A stretch of DNA of 64,000 bases from an uncultured Paracoccaceae bacterium (lineage in GTDB: Bacteria; Pseudomonadota; Alphaproteobacteria; Rhodobacterales; Rhodobacteraceae): the NCBI GenBank assembly GCA_947489325.1, contig CANLDA010000011.1, forward strand, positions 62,001 to 126,000, read 5' to 3'. Positions 52,753 to 62,170 of this stretch are shown in pieces. Under the pieces are notes generated by a model. That model saw only the letters and a program-made list of their open reading frames with translations. It was not told where the DNA came from and searched no databases. The stretch's first letter is position 1. Each line of letters starts with the position of its first letter. A program made the translations under genes and the position numbers.

Positions 52753-53385
52753 ATGAACACGCAAACGCCGATTATTCGCAGAGGTCGCAAGTTTGAGCAG
52801 GTGCTGATCGGAGCACGTGAGATTTTTCTGCGCGATGGTTTTGAAGGTGCCAGCGTTGATGATATCGCCCGCGCAGCAGGGGTCAGTAAGGCGACACTCT
52901 ACAGCTATTTTGCAGATAAACGGTTGTTGTTTTCCGAAGTCGTGACTACGGAATGCGACCGCATGGCCGAGGAAACGCTGGAACTTGTCGATGAAACAGA
53001 GCCTCCTCAAGAAGTCCTGTTGATGGCAGCGCGACGTCTGACCCGATTTCTGCTGTCTGACTTTGCTCAAAGCATGTTCCGTATCTGTGTGGCCGAAGCA
53101 GATCGTTTCCCAGAATTGGGCGCCGCCTTTTACCGGGCAGGGCCTGACAAAGGGCGTGAACGGATATGCGAATACTTGCAAGGGGCGGTTGATCGGCGGG
53201 AATTGTTTATTGCCGATTTGCCGATGGCCGCCGATCAGTTTGCAGAATTGTGTAAGGTCAGATTGTTTATCCGTGGTGTTTTTGGCGTTCAGACCACCTT
53301 TGACGATGCGGAAATTGAGTTGACTGCGCAAGAGGCTGTTGTCACCTTCATGGCACGTTACGGGCCAAAGGTTCCGTCTACCTGA
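52753..53385 (+). CDS. TetR/AcrR-family transcriptional regulator
   Basis: 210 aa. N-terminal HTH: AREIFLRDGFEGASVDDIARAAGVSKATLYSYFADK, split as AREIFLRDGFEGASVDDIA and AGVSKATLYSYFADK. The C-terminal ligand domain follows the TetR_C pattern seen in AcrR-like rhodobacter proteins. Likely regulates itself through 52709-52720, and perhaps the EamA transporter 20 bp downstream. The ligand is unknown. Confidence 0.9.
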   Translation: MNTQTPIIRRGRKFEQVLIGAREIFLRDGFEGASVDDIARAAGVSKATLYSYFADKRLLFSEVVTTECDRMAEETLELVDETEPPQEVLLMAARRLTRFLLSDFAQSMFRICVAEADRFPELGAAFYRAGPDKGRERICEYLQGAVDRRELFIADLPMAADQFAELCKVRLFIRGVFGVQTTFDDAEIELTAQEAVVTFMARYGPKVPST

Positions 53386-53405
53386 AAATTACAGATTGTC
53401 CCTGA

Positions 53406-54308
53406 ATGCAGCGATTACACGCGATTGTAAGCCGACCGGAATCCGCCAGCATCGCGCTTGTTTTTGGCGGCGCCTTGTGGGGGTTGTTTTGGGTGCCAAT
53501 GCGCTTGTTGCAAGGTGTGGGGCTTCATGGCGCTTGGCCGGGCGTTTTGGTTTATGGGGCGACGGCGGCGTTGTTGATGCCTTTGGCTGTGAAACGCAGG
53601 GACGTTTTGCGGAAGCAATTGGGCATCATTGCCTTATGCGGCTTTTTCACAGGCGCGGCTTTTTCGCTTTATGCGACAAGCCTTTTGTTGACCGATATTG
53701 TGCGGGCAATCTTGTTGTTTTATCTGACGCCGATTTGGGGAACGATCCTAGGCGTCATGTTTCTGGGTGAACGATTGACACGTATTCGCACATTGGCATT
53801 GGGTATGGGGCTTGTCGGGTTGATCACTGTTCTAGGGATTGAAAACGGCTTGCCATTGCCGCGCAACGCAGGCGACGTCATGGCGCTGATCTCGGGTCTT
53901 TGCTGGGCGTATGGCAGTCTGTGCCTCTATCGTGCCCGCGTTATCGCTGTGCCTGAACAGGTCATGGGCTTTATTTTCGGAAGTCTCGTAGTCGGGATTG
54001 GGTTGCTGGTGATTGGTGGGCAGACATTCGGTGGCGCAGTGCGCATTTCTGAGCTGATGTCAGCGGCGCCTTGGGCTATTCTGGCTGCGGTGTATGTTTT
54101 GCCAATGCTGGTGCTGACACTTTGGCCTTCCAGCTTGCTGAGCCCGGGACGTGCAGGGCTTTTGTTGATGAGCGAGGTGCTGGTCGGGGTGTTTTCAGCG
54201 GCATTGTGGTCGGGTGACCCCTTCGGCTGGCGTGAATTGGTCGGCAGCGTCCTGATTGTGGGAGCGGGGTTTGTCGAAGTGTTGGGGCAGCGAGGGGCGG
54301 CGGAGTAG
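53406..54308 (+). CDS. EamA/DMT-family transporter
   Basis: 300 aa, ten hydrophobic helices in two EamA repeats (first LVFGGALWGLFWVPM; second begins VMALISGLCWAYGSLCLYR). Drug/metabolite carriers of this type export amino acids or similar compounds. It lies 20 bp after the TetR gene on the same strand, so co-transcription and control by that repressor are plausible. The ATG at 53406 has no clear ribosome site, consistent with translational reinitiation. Confidence 0.87.
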   Translation: MQRLHAIVSRPESASIALVFGGALWGLFWVPMRLLQGVGLHGAWPGVLVYGATAALLMPLAVKRRDVLRKQLGIIALCGFFTGAAFSLYATSLLLTDIVRAILLFYLTPIWGTILGVMFLGERLTRIRTLALGMGLVGLITVLGIENGLPLPRNAGDVMALISGLCWAYGSLCLYRARVIAVPEQVMGFIFGSLVVGIGLLVIGGQTFGGAVRISELMSAAPWAILAAVYVLPMLVLTLWPSSLLSPGRAGLLLMSEVLVGVFSAALWSGDPFGWRELVGSVLIVGAGFVEVLGQRGAAE

Positions 54309-54374
54309 ACGCAGACCAAGGCGCGTGTTGTGATCTGCGGAGCCTCCGGCGGGGATATTTTAGCCAAAAAGAAA

Positions 54375-54749
54375 TCAGAGGGGGGAAGGCTTGCGTGTGG
54401 CGTGGCGCAAGGCTTTTCGGGTCTGTTTGAGGGTCGTCAAAAAGCGTTTTGATTGTTCGATACGTGTCTGTACCTGTGTGATTTTTTCGGTAAGAAATGC
54501 TTCGCCATCAAAATCATCGTCTGTTTGTGCATTTAATTGCGCCAAAATCATAGAGAACTCGGCAATTGTCAGGCCGGCAGCCTGCGCATCCGCAATCAAA
54601 TCAATCGTAAACAAAGCATCTTCTGAATATTCGCGATAGCGGTTCGTTTGGGTGTTGCTGGCTGAAGATGTGATCAACCCAAACCGTTCGTAGAACCGAA
54701 TGGTGTCCTTGCTAACGCCACTTTGTTTTGCCAGTTCTCCGATGCGCAT
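54375..54749 (-). CDS. MerR-family transcriptional regulator
   Basis: 124 aa. MerR HTH: MRIGELAKQSGVSKDTIRFYERFGLI, followed by TNRYREYSEDALFTID and the coiled-coil dimer helix. The effector region is short and contains no cysteine, so it is not a classical metal or thiol sensor. I start at the ATG at 54749; the frame open to 54839 would place 30 non-MerR residues before the HTH. Divergent from the zinc-ribbon gene (72 bp); dyads in between may be its operators. Confidence 0.88.
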   Translation of the reverse strand: MRIGELAKQSGVSKDTIRFYERFGLITSSASNTQTNRYREYSEDALFTIDLIADAQAAGLTIAEFSMILAQLNAQTDDDFDGEAFLTEKITQVQTRIEQSKRFLTTLKQTRKALRHATRKPSPL

Positions 54750-54752
54750 TCC

Positions 54753-54792
54753 AAAACCATTGACAATAGACCATGGTTTTGACTTTATAAAG
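54753..54792. promoter_or_regulatory. Dyad elements between MerR and zinc-ribbon genes
   Basis: AAAACCAT (54753-54760) is the reverse complement of ATGGTTTT (54773-54780). CTTTATAAAG (54783-54792) is a palindrome beside TTGACT (54779-54784), a good -35 for the plus strand. I cannot find a matching -10. Possible operator of the MerR regulator. Confidence 0.4.
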
Positions 54793-54821
54793 AAACTGAA
54801 GCTGTTGCAAGAGAGTAAGAT

Positions 54822-55079
54822 ATGGCGAAGCGATGTCAAAGCTGCGGAATGCCGCTAAGCAAAGATCCAATGCGCGGTGGAAGCGAAGCAGATGGCGCAC
54901 TCAGCACGATGTATTGCTCTTTTTGTTATGACAAGGGCGCGTTTTTGCATCCAGATTTCAATGTGGCGGAGATGCAGGATTTTTGTATTGCGCAATTGAC
55001 AAGTAAGGGCATGCCAAAGGTCATGGCCTGGTTGTTAACACGCGACATTCCCAAATTGGCGCGTTGGCGCGGTCAATAA
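54822..55079 (+). CDS. Zinc-ribbon-domain small protein (Zn_ribbon_2 type)
   Basis: 85 aa. Four-cysteine ribbon: RCQSCGMPLSKDPMRGGSEADG, read as RCQSCGMPLSKD, then STMYCSFCYDKGAFLHPDF. This matches the family often annotated putative zinc ribbon (Cys-X2-Cys ... Cys-X2-Cys). It ends with LLTRDIPKLARWRG. No enzymatic domain. Divergent from the MerR gene and 58 bp upstream of an EamA transporter. A role as metal-binding adaptor is inferred only. Confidence 0.85.
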   Translation: MAKRCQSCGMPLSKDPMRGGSEADGALSTMYCSFCYDKGAFLHPDFNVAEMQDFCIAQLTSKGMPKVMAWLLTRDIPKLARWRGQ

Positions 55080-55102
55080 CGGCTCTTTTGTCGTAAGCGT
55101 GC

Positions 55103-55133
55103 TTTACATTCAGGTACGTAACCTGAACAGATG
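55103..55133 (+). promoter_or_regulatory. MerR-like operator spacing before the EamA gene
   Basis: A dyad TTCAGGT-ACGTA-ACCTGAA (55109-55127) is exactly 19 bp and follows TTTACA (55103-55108). MerR regulators act on promoters with a 19-bp spacer filled by their operator. The hexamer after it, CAGATG, is a poor -10, so this remains a suggestion. Confidence 0.4.
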
Positions 55134-55137
55134 TGGC

Positions 55138-56028
55138 ATGAATGATCACCTCAAAGGGCTGCTGATTACAACGCTTGGCGTGTTGTTTGTCGTGCCGGAT
55201 GCCTTGTTTATTCGACTGATTGACGCAGGGCCGATCGTGATCGCATTTTGGCGCGGTGTGATTGTGGCGTTCCTGTTGGCAGTGGGCATATTGGTGCGCC
55301 AAGGCACAGCGCCTTTTGCTGCCGTCATGGGCACAGGGCGGTATGGGATCATCTATGTCATCACGCTTGGGGTAAGTGGGTATTTGTTTACCCTCGCGGT
55401 GAGTTTGACCAGTGTGGCCAATGTGGTTTTTATTATTGCCTCGATGCCTGTGTTTGCCGCGATCTATAGCCGTATTTTCCTGAGTGAACCCATCAGCCGC
55501 CGCATGGTTTTGACCATGTGCGGTGTGGCCGTTGGCTTGGCGGTTATTGCCTATGGGTCCGGGGAAAATGAAAACGCCTGGTGGGGCGGCGATCTTTTGG
55601 CGCTTGGGGTGTCGGCGTCTTTTGCTGCGGGGTTGACTGCCGCACGCCGGGTCAAGACTGTGTCGATGGTGCCAGCCGTTTCGATTGCCTATTTCGGGGC
55701 AGGTATTGTGGTGCTGCCTTTTATTGATCCGTTTTCAATTGCACCAGAACAGGTGTGGATGGTGGCCTTGCATGGATGTGTCATCGTGGTGAGCGCCGCT
55801 TGCTTGGCGCTGGGGCCACGCTATGTCACTTCGGCCGAAGTGGCGTTATTGATTTTGTTGGAAAGCGTTTTCGCGCCCTTGCTTGTCTGGGCCGTGATTG
55901 GTGAAAATCCGGGGGGCTGGGCATTGATTGGAGGGGGCGTCGTGGTTGGTGTGCTCGCATTTTCAAACACTATTGTGTTGTTGCGCCGCAGACCACAGGC
56001 CGCACCGTGTACAGATGGATTGCCCTAG
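55138..56028 (+). CDS. EamA/DMT-family transporter (second)
   Basis: 296 aa, ten hydrophobic helices. First EamA repeat LLITTLGVLFVVPDALFIRL; second begins WWGGDLLALGVSASFAAGL and ends with LLESVFAPLLVWAVIGE, as in RhaT/EamA carriers. The ATG at 55138 has no ribosome site; the frame open to 55099 adds no conserved residues. Its stop TAG overlaps the mipZ stop in CTAG (56025-56028). Possible control by the MerR regulator. Confidence 0.86.
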   Translation: MNDHLKGLLITTLGVLFVVPDALFIRLIDAGPIVIAFWRGVIVAFLLAVGILVRQGTAPFAAVMGTGRYGIIYVITLGVSGYLFTLAVSLTSVANVVFIIASMPVFAAIYSRIFLSEPISRRMVLTMCGVAVGLAVIAYGSGENENAWWGGDLLALGVSASFAAGLTAARRVKTVSMVPAVSIAYFGAGIVVLPFIDPFSIAPEQVWMVALHGCVIVVSAACLALGPRYVTSAEVALLILLESVFAPLLVWAVIGENPGGWALIGGGVVVGVLAFSNTIVLLRRRPQAAPCTDGLP

Positions 56029-56834
56029 AAATCCACGGACACATTCGGCAGGTTGAGCGATTTAATAAGATCGCGCAATTCCTGACGCGCCGCCACATTA
56101 GAGATGTTGAGTTGTTTGACGCCGATATCCTTAAGGTCCAGCAAGGTCAGACCGCGGGGGAACAATTCGCGGAAAATCACCCGTTCGTTGAAACCGGGGG
56201 CCGTGCGAAACCCGATGCGTTTGGCCAAGCGATCCAGCGCATTGCCCATCTTTTCCTTATTGACCATGTTTTGCGCCCCCAGACGGTTGCGAACCACGAT
56301 CCAGTCAATGGGTTTCAGACCGGCCTGTGCACGCAGCTGCCGCGCATTCCAAACCATTTCGGAATAAACTGATGGCCCAAGGATTTTCTCGCCATCCGCA
56401 TCAATGCGTGCCAGCAGATCAAAATCGACAAAACTGTCATTCAGCGGTGTTACCAGCGTATCCGCAAGTGAATGAGCAACCTGTGACAGACGGGTATGCG
56501 AGCCAGGGCAATCAATTAGAATGAAATCATTGTCAGGCTCCAAGATGGCCACCGCAGACGCCAGACGCACATCATAGATGTTTTCGCCTTCTTGAAGGGT
56601 TGCCGCATCAATCTCTGGCAATTCGTGATAGGTGGGGCCGGGCAGGGACAGCGCTGACTTGTCGCAGAATTTGCGGCGGTTTTCGGTGTATCGCCCAAAG
56701 GTGCGCTGACGCAAGTCAAGGTCAAGGCAGCCAACCTTATGGCCCATCCGCGACAAAGCTGTTGCCACATGCATGGATACGGTGGATTTACCCGCCCCGC
56801 CTTTTTCGTTTCCAACGACAATGATATGCGCCAT
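56025..56834 (-). CDS. mipZ: Division-plane positioning ATPase MipZ
   Basis: 269 aa. ParA/MinD family with deviant Walker A NEKGGAGKST (residues 9-18), LDLDLRQRTFGRY, the MipZ-type YDVRLASAVAILEPDNDFILIDCPG, read as ILEPDNDFILIDCPG, and TLVTPLNDSFVDFDLLAR. MipZ dimers gradient from the poles with ParB and stop FtsZ polymerising except at mid-cell. The start ATG at 56834 precedes the P-loop as expected. Divergent from the sulfatase, convergent with the EamA gene. Confidence 0.95.
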   Translation of the reverse strand: MAHIIVVGNEKGGAGKSTVSMHVATALSRMGHKVGCLDLDLRQRTFGRYTENRRKFCDKSALSLPGPTYHELPEIDAATLQEGENIYDVRLASAVAILEPDNDFILIDCPGSHTRLSQVAHSLADTLVTPLNDSFVDFDLLARIDADGEKILGPSVYSEMVWNARQLRAQAGLKPIDWIVVRNRLGAQNMVNKEKMGNALDRLAKRIGFRTAPGFNERVIFRELFPRGLTLLDLKDIGVKQLNISNVAARQELRDLIKSLNLPNVSVDF

Positions 56835-56925
56835 TTTTCCGGCTCCGCTCGATGGGTCTTTTATGTGGGCGAAAATTTGCCCGGACCGTCTTATGCGCAC
56901 TATATCCAGAGGACCTCAAGAGGGG

Positions 56926-56937
56926 AAGCAATTGCTT
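56926..56937. promoter_or_regulatory. Palindrome between mipZ and the sulfatase
   Basis: AAGCAATTGCTT (56926-56937) is a perfect 12-bp palindrome in the divergent intergenic region. Possible operator; no regulator suggested. Confidence 0.3.
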
Positions 56938-56965
56938 TGTTACCTTCATGTGGGAAGAAAAGCGA

Positions 56966-57037
56966 ATGTCGGTATTAGATCAGACCGTCGCCGTAGAATT
57001 TGTCAGCCTGGTTCCAAATGGAGGGCCACATGTGTGA
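56966..57037 (+). CDS. Possible upstream open reading frame before the sulfatase
   Basis: A 23-codon frame from ATG 56966, with GGGAAG 8 bp upstream, ends with TGA at 57035-57037, overlapping the sulfatase start (57030) by 8 nt. Might serve translational coupling or regulation. The peptide, starting MSVLDQTVAVEFV, is not recognised. It could also be chance. Confidence 0.4.
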   Translation: MSVLDQTVAVEFVSLVPNGGPHV

Positions 57038-58502
57038 AAAGAACCTGCTGATTGTGATTTCGGATGAACATCGTCGTGATGCAATGGGCTGTATGGGGCA
57101 TCCGATAGTCAAAACTCCTCATCTGGATGCGCTGGCTGCACGTGGGGCTGTGTTCGAAAACGCCTATACGCCTTCACCGATGTGTGTGCCGACGCGGGCA
57201 GCGCTCGCTTGTGGGGACTGGGTGCATAAGATTGGCCATTGGGACAGCGCTACCCCTTATGATGGTGAAACGCGCAGTTGGATGCGCCAGGTGCGGGATG
57301 CGGGCCATGACGTTGTATCCATCGGCAAACTGCATTTCAGATCGGGTGAGGACGACAACGGGTTCTCACAGGAAATTCTGCCAATGCATGTTGTTGGTGG
57401 AGTGGGTTGGGCGGTTGGGCTGTTGCGGGAAAAGCTGCCTGATTATGGATCAACTGCGGAGCTGGCAGCGGATGTTGGCGTGGGTGAGTCCTCTTATACC
57501 TCATATGATCGCGCGATTACCTCGGCAGCCGAAGAGTGGCTGCGCGATCGCCCAACGGATGGCAAACCATGGGCGGCATTCGTGTCTTTGGTCAGCCCGC
57601 ATTACCCGCTGACCTGCCCGCAGGAATGGTATGATTTGTATGATCCGGCGAAGATGGATTTGCCGGTAGGATATGGGCACGCCAAACCAGAACATAGTGA
57701 ATTGAAGAATGTCGCTGGGTTCTTTGACTATGACCGTCATTTTGACGAGGCAAAGATGCGCGAAGCCAAGGCGGCCTATTATGGGTTGACCTCTTTCATG
57801 GATGATTGCGTGGGGCGTATCTTGAAGGCGCTTGAGGACAGTAAACAGGCAGAAGATACCGTGATTATCTATGTGTCCGATCATGGTGATATGATGGGGG
57901 ATCAAGGTTTTTGGACCAAACAGGTCATGTATGATCAATCCGCAGGTGTTCCGATGATCATCGCAGGGGATGGGGTGCCCTCGGGGCGCCGTGTACAAAC
58001 CTGCGCTAACCTCGTGGATATTGCTGCCACCGCGCGTGACGTGTTGGGCGTGCGTGATGACGAGGAAAGCAACGCCTTGCCGGGTGTCTCTTTACGAAAG
58101 ATCGCACAGGCGGATGACGACCCAGATCGCACCGGATTCAGTGAATATCATGATGGCGGATCAACAACGGGCACCTTTATGGTGCGCTGGGCTCACTGGA
58201 AATATGTGCATTATGTTGGTCATCCACCGCAGTTATTTGACCTTGCCACTGATCCACATGAGGTGACCAATCTGGCTCAATCGGGTGTGAATGACATCAA
58301 AATCCAACGTGCCTTGACTGAAGGAGAGGCGCGGTTGCGCTCTATTTGTGATCCCCAAGCAGTGAATACGCAGGCCTTTACAGATCAGAAGCGGCGCATT
58401 GCAGAACTAGGCGGAAAAGACGCTTGCCTTAATGCTTATGTGTTTAACCACACGCCGACACCGGGAGAGCAGAAAGACATGTCCGAGGGATCACCTCTCT
58501 AA
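57030..58502 (+). CDS. Sulfatase-family hydrolase
   Basis: 490 aa. Alkaline-phosphatase-fold type I sulfatase. Metal ligands: IVISDEHRRD (Asp at start), VSDHGDMMGD late (Asp-His). Nucleophile Cys in SPMCVPTRAAL, the C-x-P-T-R form of the formylglycine consensus. Also WAAFVSLVSPHYP and GKLHFRSG. Choline sulfatase-like and arylsulfatase-like members have similar motifs; substrate unknown. No signal peptide. Start is ATG 57030 with GGAGGG close upstream. A terminator follows. Confidence 0.89.
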   Translation: MCEKNLLIVISDEHRRDAMGCMGHPIVKTPHLDALAARGAVFENAYTPSPMCVPTRAALACGDWVHKIGHWDSATPYDGETRSWMRQVRDAGHDVVSIGKLHFRSGEDDNGFSQEILPMHVVGGVGWAVGLLREKLPDYGSTAELAADVGVGESSYTSYDRAITSAAEEWLRDRPTDGKPWAAFVSLVSPHYPLTCPQEWYDLYDPAKMDLPVGYGHAKPEHSELKNVAGFFDYDRHFDEAKMREAKAAYYGLTSFMDDCVGRILKALEDSKQAEDTVIIYVSDHGDMMGDQGFWTKQVMYDQSAGVPMIIAGDGVPSGRRVQTCANLVDIAATARDVLGVRDDEESNALPGVSLRKIAQADDDPDRTGFSEYHDGGSTTGTFMVRWAHWKYVHYVGHPPQLFDLATDPHEVTNLAQSGVNDIKIQRALTEGEARLRSICDPQAVNTQAFTDQKRRIAELGGKDACLNAYVFNHTPTPGEQKDMSEGSPL

Positions 58503-58543
58503 AAAGACCCACGCCATTCGCGTCTGCGGGTTCGGGACACCAA

Positions 58544-58580
58544 AAAGGCGAACCCATGGGTTCGCCTTTCCTTTTGTTTT
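58544..58580 (+). terminator. Rho-independent terminator after the sulfatase gene
   Basis: Near-perfect palindromic stem AAAGGCGAACCC/GGGTTCGCCTTT (58544-58555 with 58558-58569), then CCTTTTGTTTT. It also lies downstream of carB (convergent) and may serve both. Confidence 0.88.
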
Positions 58581-58620
58581 GACCCCACGATGAGAGACCG
58601 CAGGGATCGAAGAGTGTGCC

Positions 58621-61600
58621 TTAACCTTGCAGTGCGCGTACTTCGATGTCGCCTTCTTCGCGCGCTTTCATAGCGTGCACTGCAGCGTGGCTGGCGGCAG
58701 CTGTGGTGAAATACGGGATCTTGTCATACAAAGCGACAGAGCGAATTTCACGGCTATCTTCAACTGCCTGCGCGCCTTCTGTTGTATTCATCACAAGGGT
58801 GATGTCGCCATTTTTCAACAGGTCAACCACGTTAGGGCGACCTTCATAGACTTTGTTGACGCGATCACAGTGAACGCCTTGTTCCGCAAGCCAAGCCGCT
58901 GTGCCAGAGGTCGCCACAAGACCAAAGCCCATTTTGATCAGGATTTGCGCCGCCTCGAGCATATCAGCGGTTTTATCCGCATCCTTGATGGAAATGAACG
59001 CAGTGCCTTCGGAGGGCAGGATCATACCCGCACCCATCTGTGCCTTCAGGAAAGCGCGTGCAAATGAGCGATCCCAGCCCATGACCTCACCAGTAGAGCG
59101 CATCTCTGGGCCCAAAATCGTATCCACACCGGGGAAGCGCGCAAAAGGCATGACCGCTTCTTTGACCGAGAACCAAGGCATGTTGGGATCGGCAAGCGTC
59201 ATTTGATCGGCAATCGGCTGTGGTTCTGTTGAGTCGATCTCGCGATATGGTGCGCGCGCTGGGAAGTTTGTCAAAGGTTCACCCGCCATCAGACGCGCGG
59301 CAATGGATGCAATCGCGCTGTCAGTGGCTTTGGCTACAAACGGCACGGTACGCGATGCGCGTGGGTTTACCTCAATAAGGTAAATTTCGTCCCCTTTCAC
59401 CGCGAACTGGATGTTCATCAAACCGACCACATTCAACGCCAGTGCCAAAGCATTAGTTTGAACCTTGATCTGTTCAATTACATCTTCAGACAGCGAATAA
59501 GGCGGCAATGAGCAGGCAGAGTCACCAGAGTGCACACCAGCCTCTTCAATGTGCTGCATGATGCCTGCAATATGCACATTGGTACCATCACACAGGGCAT
59601 CCACATCCAGTTCTGTCGCACCATCAAGATAGTTGTCCAGCAACACCGGGCTGTCGCCCGACACCACGACGGCCTCTTTAATGTACCGTTCCAGCTGCGC
59701 CATATCGCGCACGATTTCCATCGCGCGACCGCCCAGAACATAAGAGGGGCGAATGACCAGAGGAAAGCCGATGTCTTCGGCAATGGACAGCGCCTGTGCA
59801 TCGGTGGATGCGATGCCGTTGTGTGGCTGTTTCAATCCCAATTGATTGACCAGTGCCTGGAAACGCTCGCGATCTTCGGCAAGGTCAATCGCATCAGGCG
59901 TAGTGCCCAAAATCGGGATGCCTTCCGCCTCAAGCGAATTGGCAAGTTTCAAAGGAGTTTGGCCACCAAACTGTACAATCACCCCATGCAATGTGCCGTT
60001 GTCCTGCTCTACCCGCAGAATTTCCATCACATGTTCAAAGGTCAGCGGTTCAAAATACAGACGATCCGATGTGTCATAGTCTGTTGAAACCGTTTCAGGA
60101 TTACAGTTGACCATGATGGTTTCATACCCTGCATCCGTCAATGCATAACAAGCATGACAGCAGCAATAATCAAACTCGATCCCTTGACCAATTCGGTTTG
60201 GACCACCACCCAGGATAACAACCTTCTTGCGATCCGAGGGGCGCGCCTCGCATTCCACATCGCCCATCATCGGGGCCTCGTATGTGGAATACATATAGGG
60301 GGTCTGTGCCTCAAATTCGGCCGCACAAGTGTCGATGCGTTTGAAGACAGCAGTGACGCCCACAGCGTGGCGCGCCTTGCGCACGTCGGTTTCTGAAAAT
60401 CCGGTCAAAGTGGCCAGACGCGCATCGGTAAAGCCAAGCATCTTGAGCTTGCGTAAACCTTCGGCGCCTGTTGGCAAGCCCTTGGTACGCACGACTTCTT
60501 CGGCGTCTACGATTTCACGAATACGTGCAAGGAACCAAGGGTCGAACATAGTGACATTGTGGATTTCCACATCGGTCAAACCATGACGCATGGCTTGCGC
60601 GATGGTGCGCATCCGATCCGGTGTGGTTTTGCTGATCGCCTTGATCACGGCGGCCTTGTCTGGTGCGCCGGGAATGTCAACTTCGTCAAATCCAGTCAGG
60701 CCGGATTCCATCGATGCCAGTGCTTTTTGCAACGACTCGTGGATGGTGCGGCCGATTGCCATGGCTTCACCCACGGATTTCATCGCGGTGGTCAAATAGG
60801 GTTCAGAGCCGGGAAATTTCTCAAAGGCGAATTTCGGGATTTTGGTGACGATATAGTCAATCGTTGGCTCAAAGCTGGCAGGCGTCACCTTGGTGATGTC
60901 ATTGTCCAACTCGTCCAGCGTATATCCAACGGCCAGTTTTGCCGCGACCTTGGCGATTGGGAAACCTGTCGCCTTGGAGGCCAACGCAGAAGATCGAGAT
61001 ACGCGCGGGTTCATTTCGATCACGACCATACGACCATCGGCCGGGTTCACGGCCCACTGCACGTTTGAGCCGCCGGTTTCCACGCCAATCTCACGCAGCA
61101 CGTTGATCGAATGCGTACGCATGATCTGCAATTCTTTGTCAGTCAGCGTCAGGGCAGGGGCCACGGTGATAGAGTCACCTGTGTGCACGCCCATGGGGTC
61201 GATATTTTCGATGGAACAGACGATGATGGCGTTGTCGGCTTTATCGCGTACAACCTCCATCTCGTATTCTTTCCAACCCAGCAGGCTCTGATCAACGAGG
61301 ATTTGGTTCACTGGGCTTGCATCCATACCCGTGCGGCAGAAATGCATATAATCTTCGCGGTTATAGGCCACGCCACCACCTGTGCCACCCATGGTAAAGG
61401 CGGGACGGATGATTGCAGGCAGGCCAATGTCTTCCAGCTCTGCCAGAGCCAGACGCACACCCTCGTCCAGATCGGCCTCGCCGCTGTCCTTTTTAGGGGC
61501 GGTGACAATGGATGCACGTGGGTTTTCAATACCCAGACGGTCCATTGCTTCGCGGAACAATTTGCGGTCTTCAGCCATTTCGATGGCGTCGCGAGTGGCA

Positions 61601-61950
61601 CCAATCATTTCAACGCCGAATTGTTCCAGCACACCCATTTCTTCCAGCGCAAGAGATGTGTTCAGACCCGTTTGACCACCCATTGTTGGCAGCAATGCAT
61701 CGGGGCGTTCTTTTTCGATGATCTTAGCAACAACTTCAGGAGTGATCGGTTCGATATAGGTGGCATCTGCCAGCCCCGGATCGGTCATGATCGTCGCCGG
61801 GTTGGAGTTTACAAGGATAACGCGGTAGCCTTCTTCGCGAAGTGCTTTACAGGCTTGGGCGCCTGAATAGTCAAATTCGCACGCCTGTCCGATCACAATA
61901 GGGCCAGCGCCGATGATCATAATGGAGGATATATCTGTTCTCTTGGGCAT
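58621..61950 (-). CDS. carB: Carbamoyl-phosphate synthase large subunit
   Basis: 1109 aa. Duplicated ATP-grasp architecture: the N-half begins [20 protein letters not shown] and [15 protein letters not shown]; the second begins [21 protein letters not shown] and [13 protein letters not shown]; a C-terminal MGS-like allosteric domain follows (about residues 960-1109). Makes carbamoyl phosphate for arginine and pyrimidines with CarA, which is not in the window. 36 residues longer than the E. coli enzyme, as in other alphaproteobacteria. A promoter lies at 62025-62052. Confidence 0.97.
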   Translation of the reverse strand: MPKRTDISSIMIIGAGPIVIGQACEFDYSGAQACKALREEGYRVILVNSNPATIMTDPGLADATYIEPITPEVVAKIIEKERPDALLPTMGGQTGLNTSLALEEMGVLEQFGVEMIGATRDAIEMAEDRKLFREAMDRLGIENPRASIVTAPKKDSGEADLDEGVRLALAELEDIGLPAIIRPAFTMGGTGGGVAYNREDYMHFCRTGMDASPVNQILVDQSLLGWKEYEMEVVRDKADNAIIVCSIENIDPMGVHTGDSITVAPALTLTDKELQIMRTHSINVLREIGVETGGSNVQWAVNPADGRMVVIEMNPRVSRSSALASKATGFPIAKVAAKLAVGYTLDELDNDITKVTPASFEPTIDYIVTKIPKFAFEKFPGSEPYLTTAMKSVGEAMAIGRTIHESLQKALASMESGLTGFDEVDIPGAPDKAAVIKAISKTTPDRMRTIAQAMRHGLTDVEIHNVTMFDPWFLARIREIVDAEEVVRTKGLPTGAEGLRKLKMLGFTDARLATLTGFSETDVRKARHAVGVTAVFKRIDTCAAEFEAQTPYMYSTYEAPMMGDVECEARPSDRKKVVILGGGPNRIGQGIEFDYCCCHACYALTDAGYETIMVNCNPETVSTDYDTSDRLYFEPLTFEHVMEILRVEQDNGTLHGVIVQFGGQTPLKLANSLEAEGIPILGTTPDAIDLAEDRERFQALVNQLGLKQPHNGIASTDAQALSIAEDIGFPLVIRPSYVLGGRAMEIVRDMAQLERYIKEAVVVSGDSPVLLDNYLDGATELDVDALCDGTNVHIAGIMQHIEEAGVHSGDSACSLPPYSLSEDVIEQIKVQTNALALALNVVGLMNIQFAVKGDEIYLIEVNPRASRTVPFVAKATDSAIASIAARLMAGEPLTNFPARAPYREIDSTEPQPIADQMTLADPNMPWFSVKEAVMPFARFPGVDTILGPEMRSTGEVMGWDRSFARAFLKAQMGAGMILPSEGTAFISIKDADKTADMLEAAQILIKMGFGLVATSGTAAWLAEQGVHCDRVNKVYEGRPNVVDLLKNGDITLVMNTTEGAQAVEDSREIRSVALYDKIPYFTTAAASHAAVHAMKAREEGDIEVRALQG

Positions 61951-62024
61951 GACGGACCTCGGGTTCTGGGGCGGCGGTGACGTAGCAGTACGACAGAGTC
62001 GCCCGAATGCGCAAATTGTCGTGC

Positions 62025-62052
62025 GTTATAGACATCAGCGCTCTATGTGCAA
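62025..62052 (-). promoter_or_regulatory. Candidate carB promoter
   Basis: On the minus strand TTGCAC (complement of 62047-62052), 16-bp spacer, TATAAC (62025-62030). The start would be near 62018, giving about a 67-nt leader before the carB ATG at 61950. The 220-bp region to pabB holds nothing else that I can read. Confidence 0.6.
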
Positions 62053-62170
62053 GGGGGAAGCGCGTCTAAAAGACACTGGAACGCATCTGCGTGCCACCTT
62101 GCCGCTTTCGACCCTGTTCATTGCCGACAGGGGCGTTATATCGGAGCCAACGTAATAAGGGGAGAGCCGT

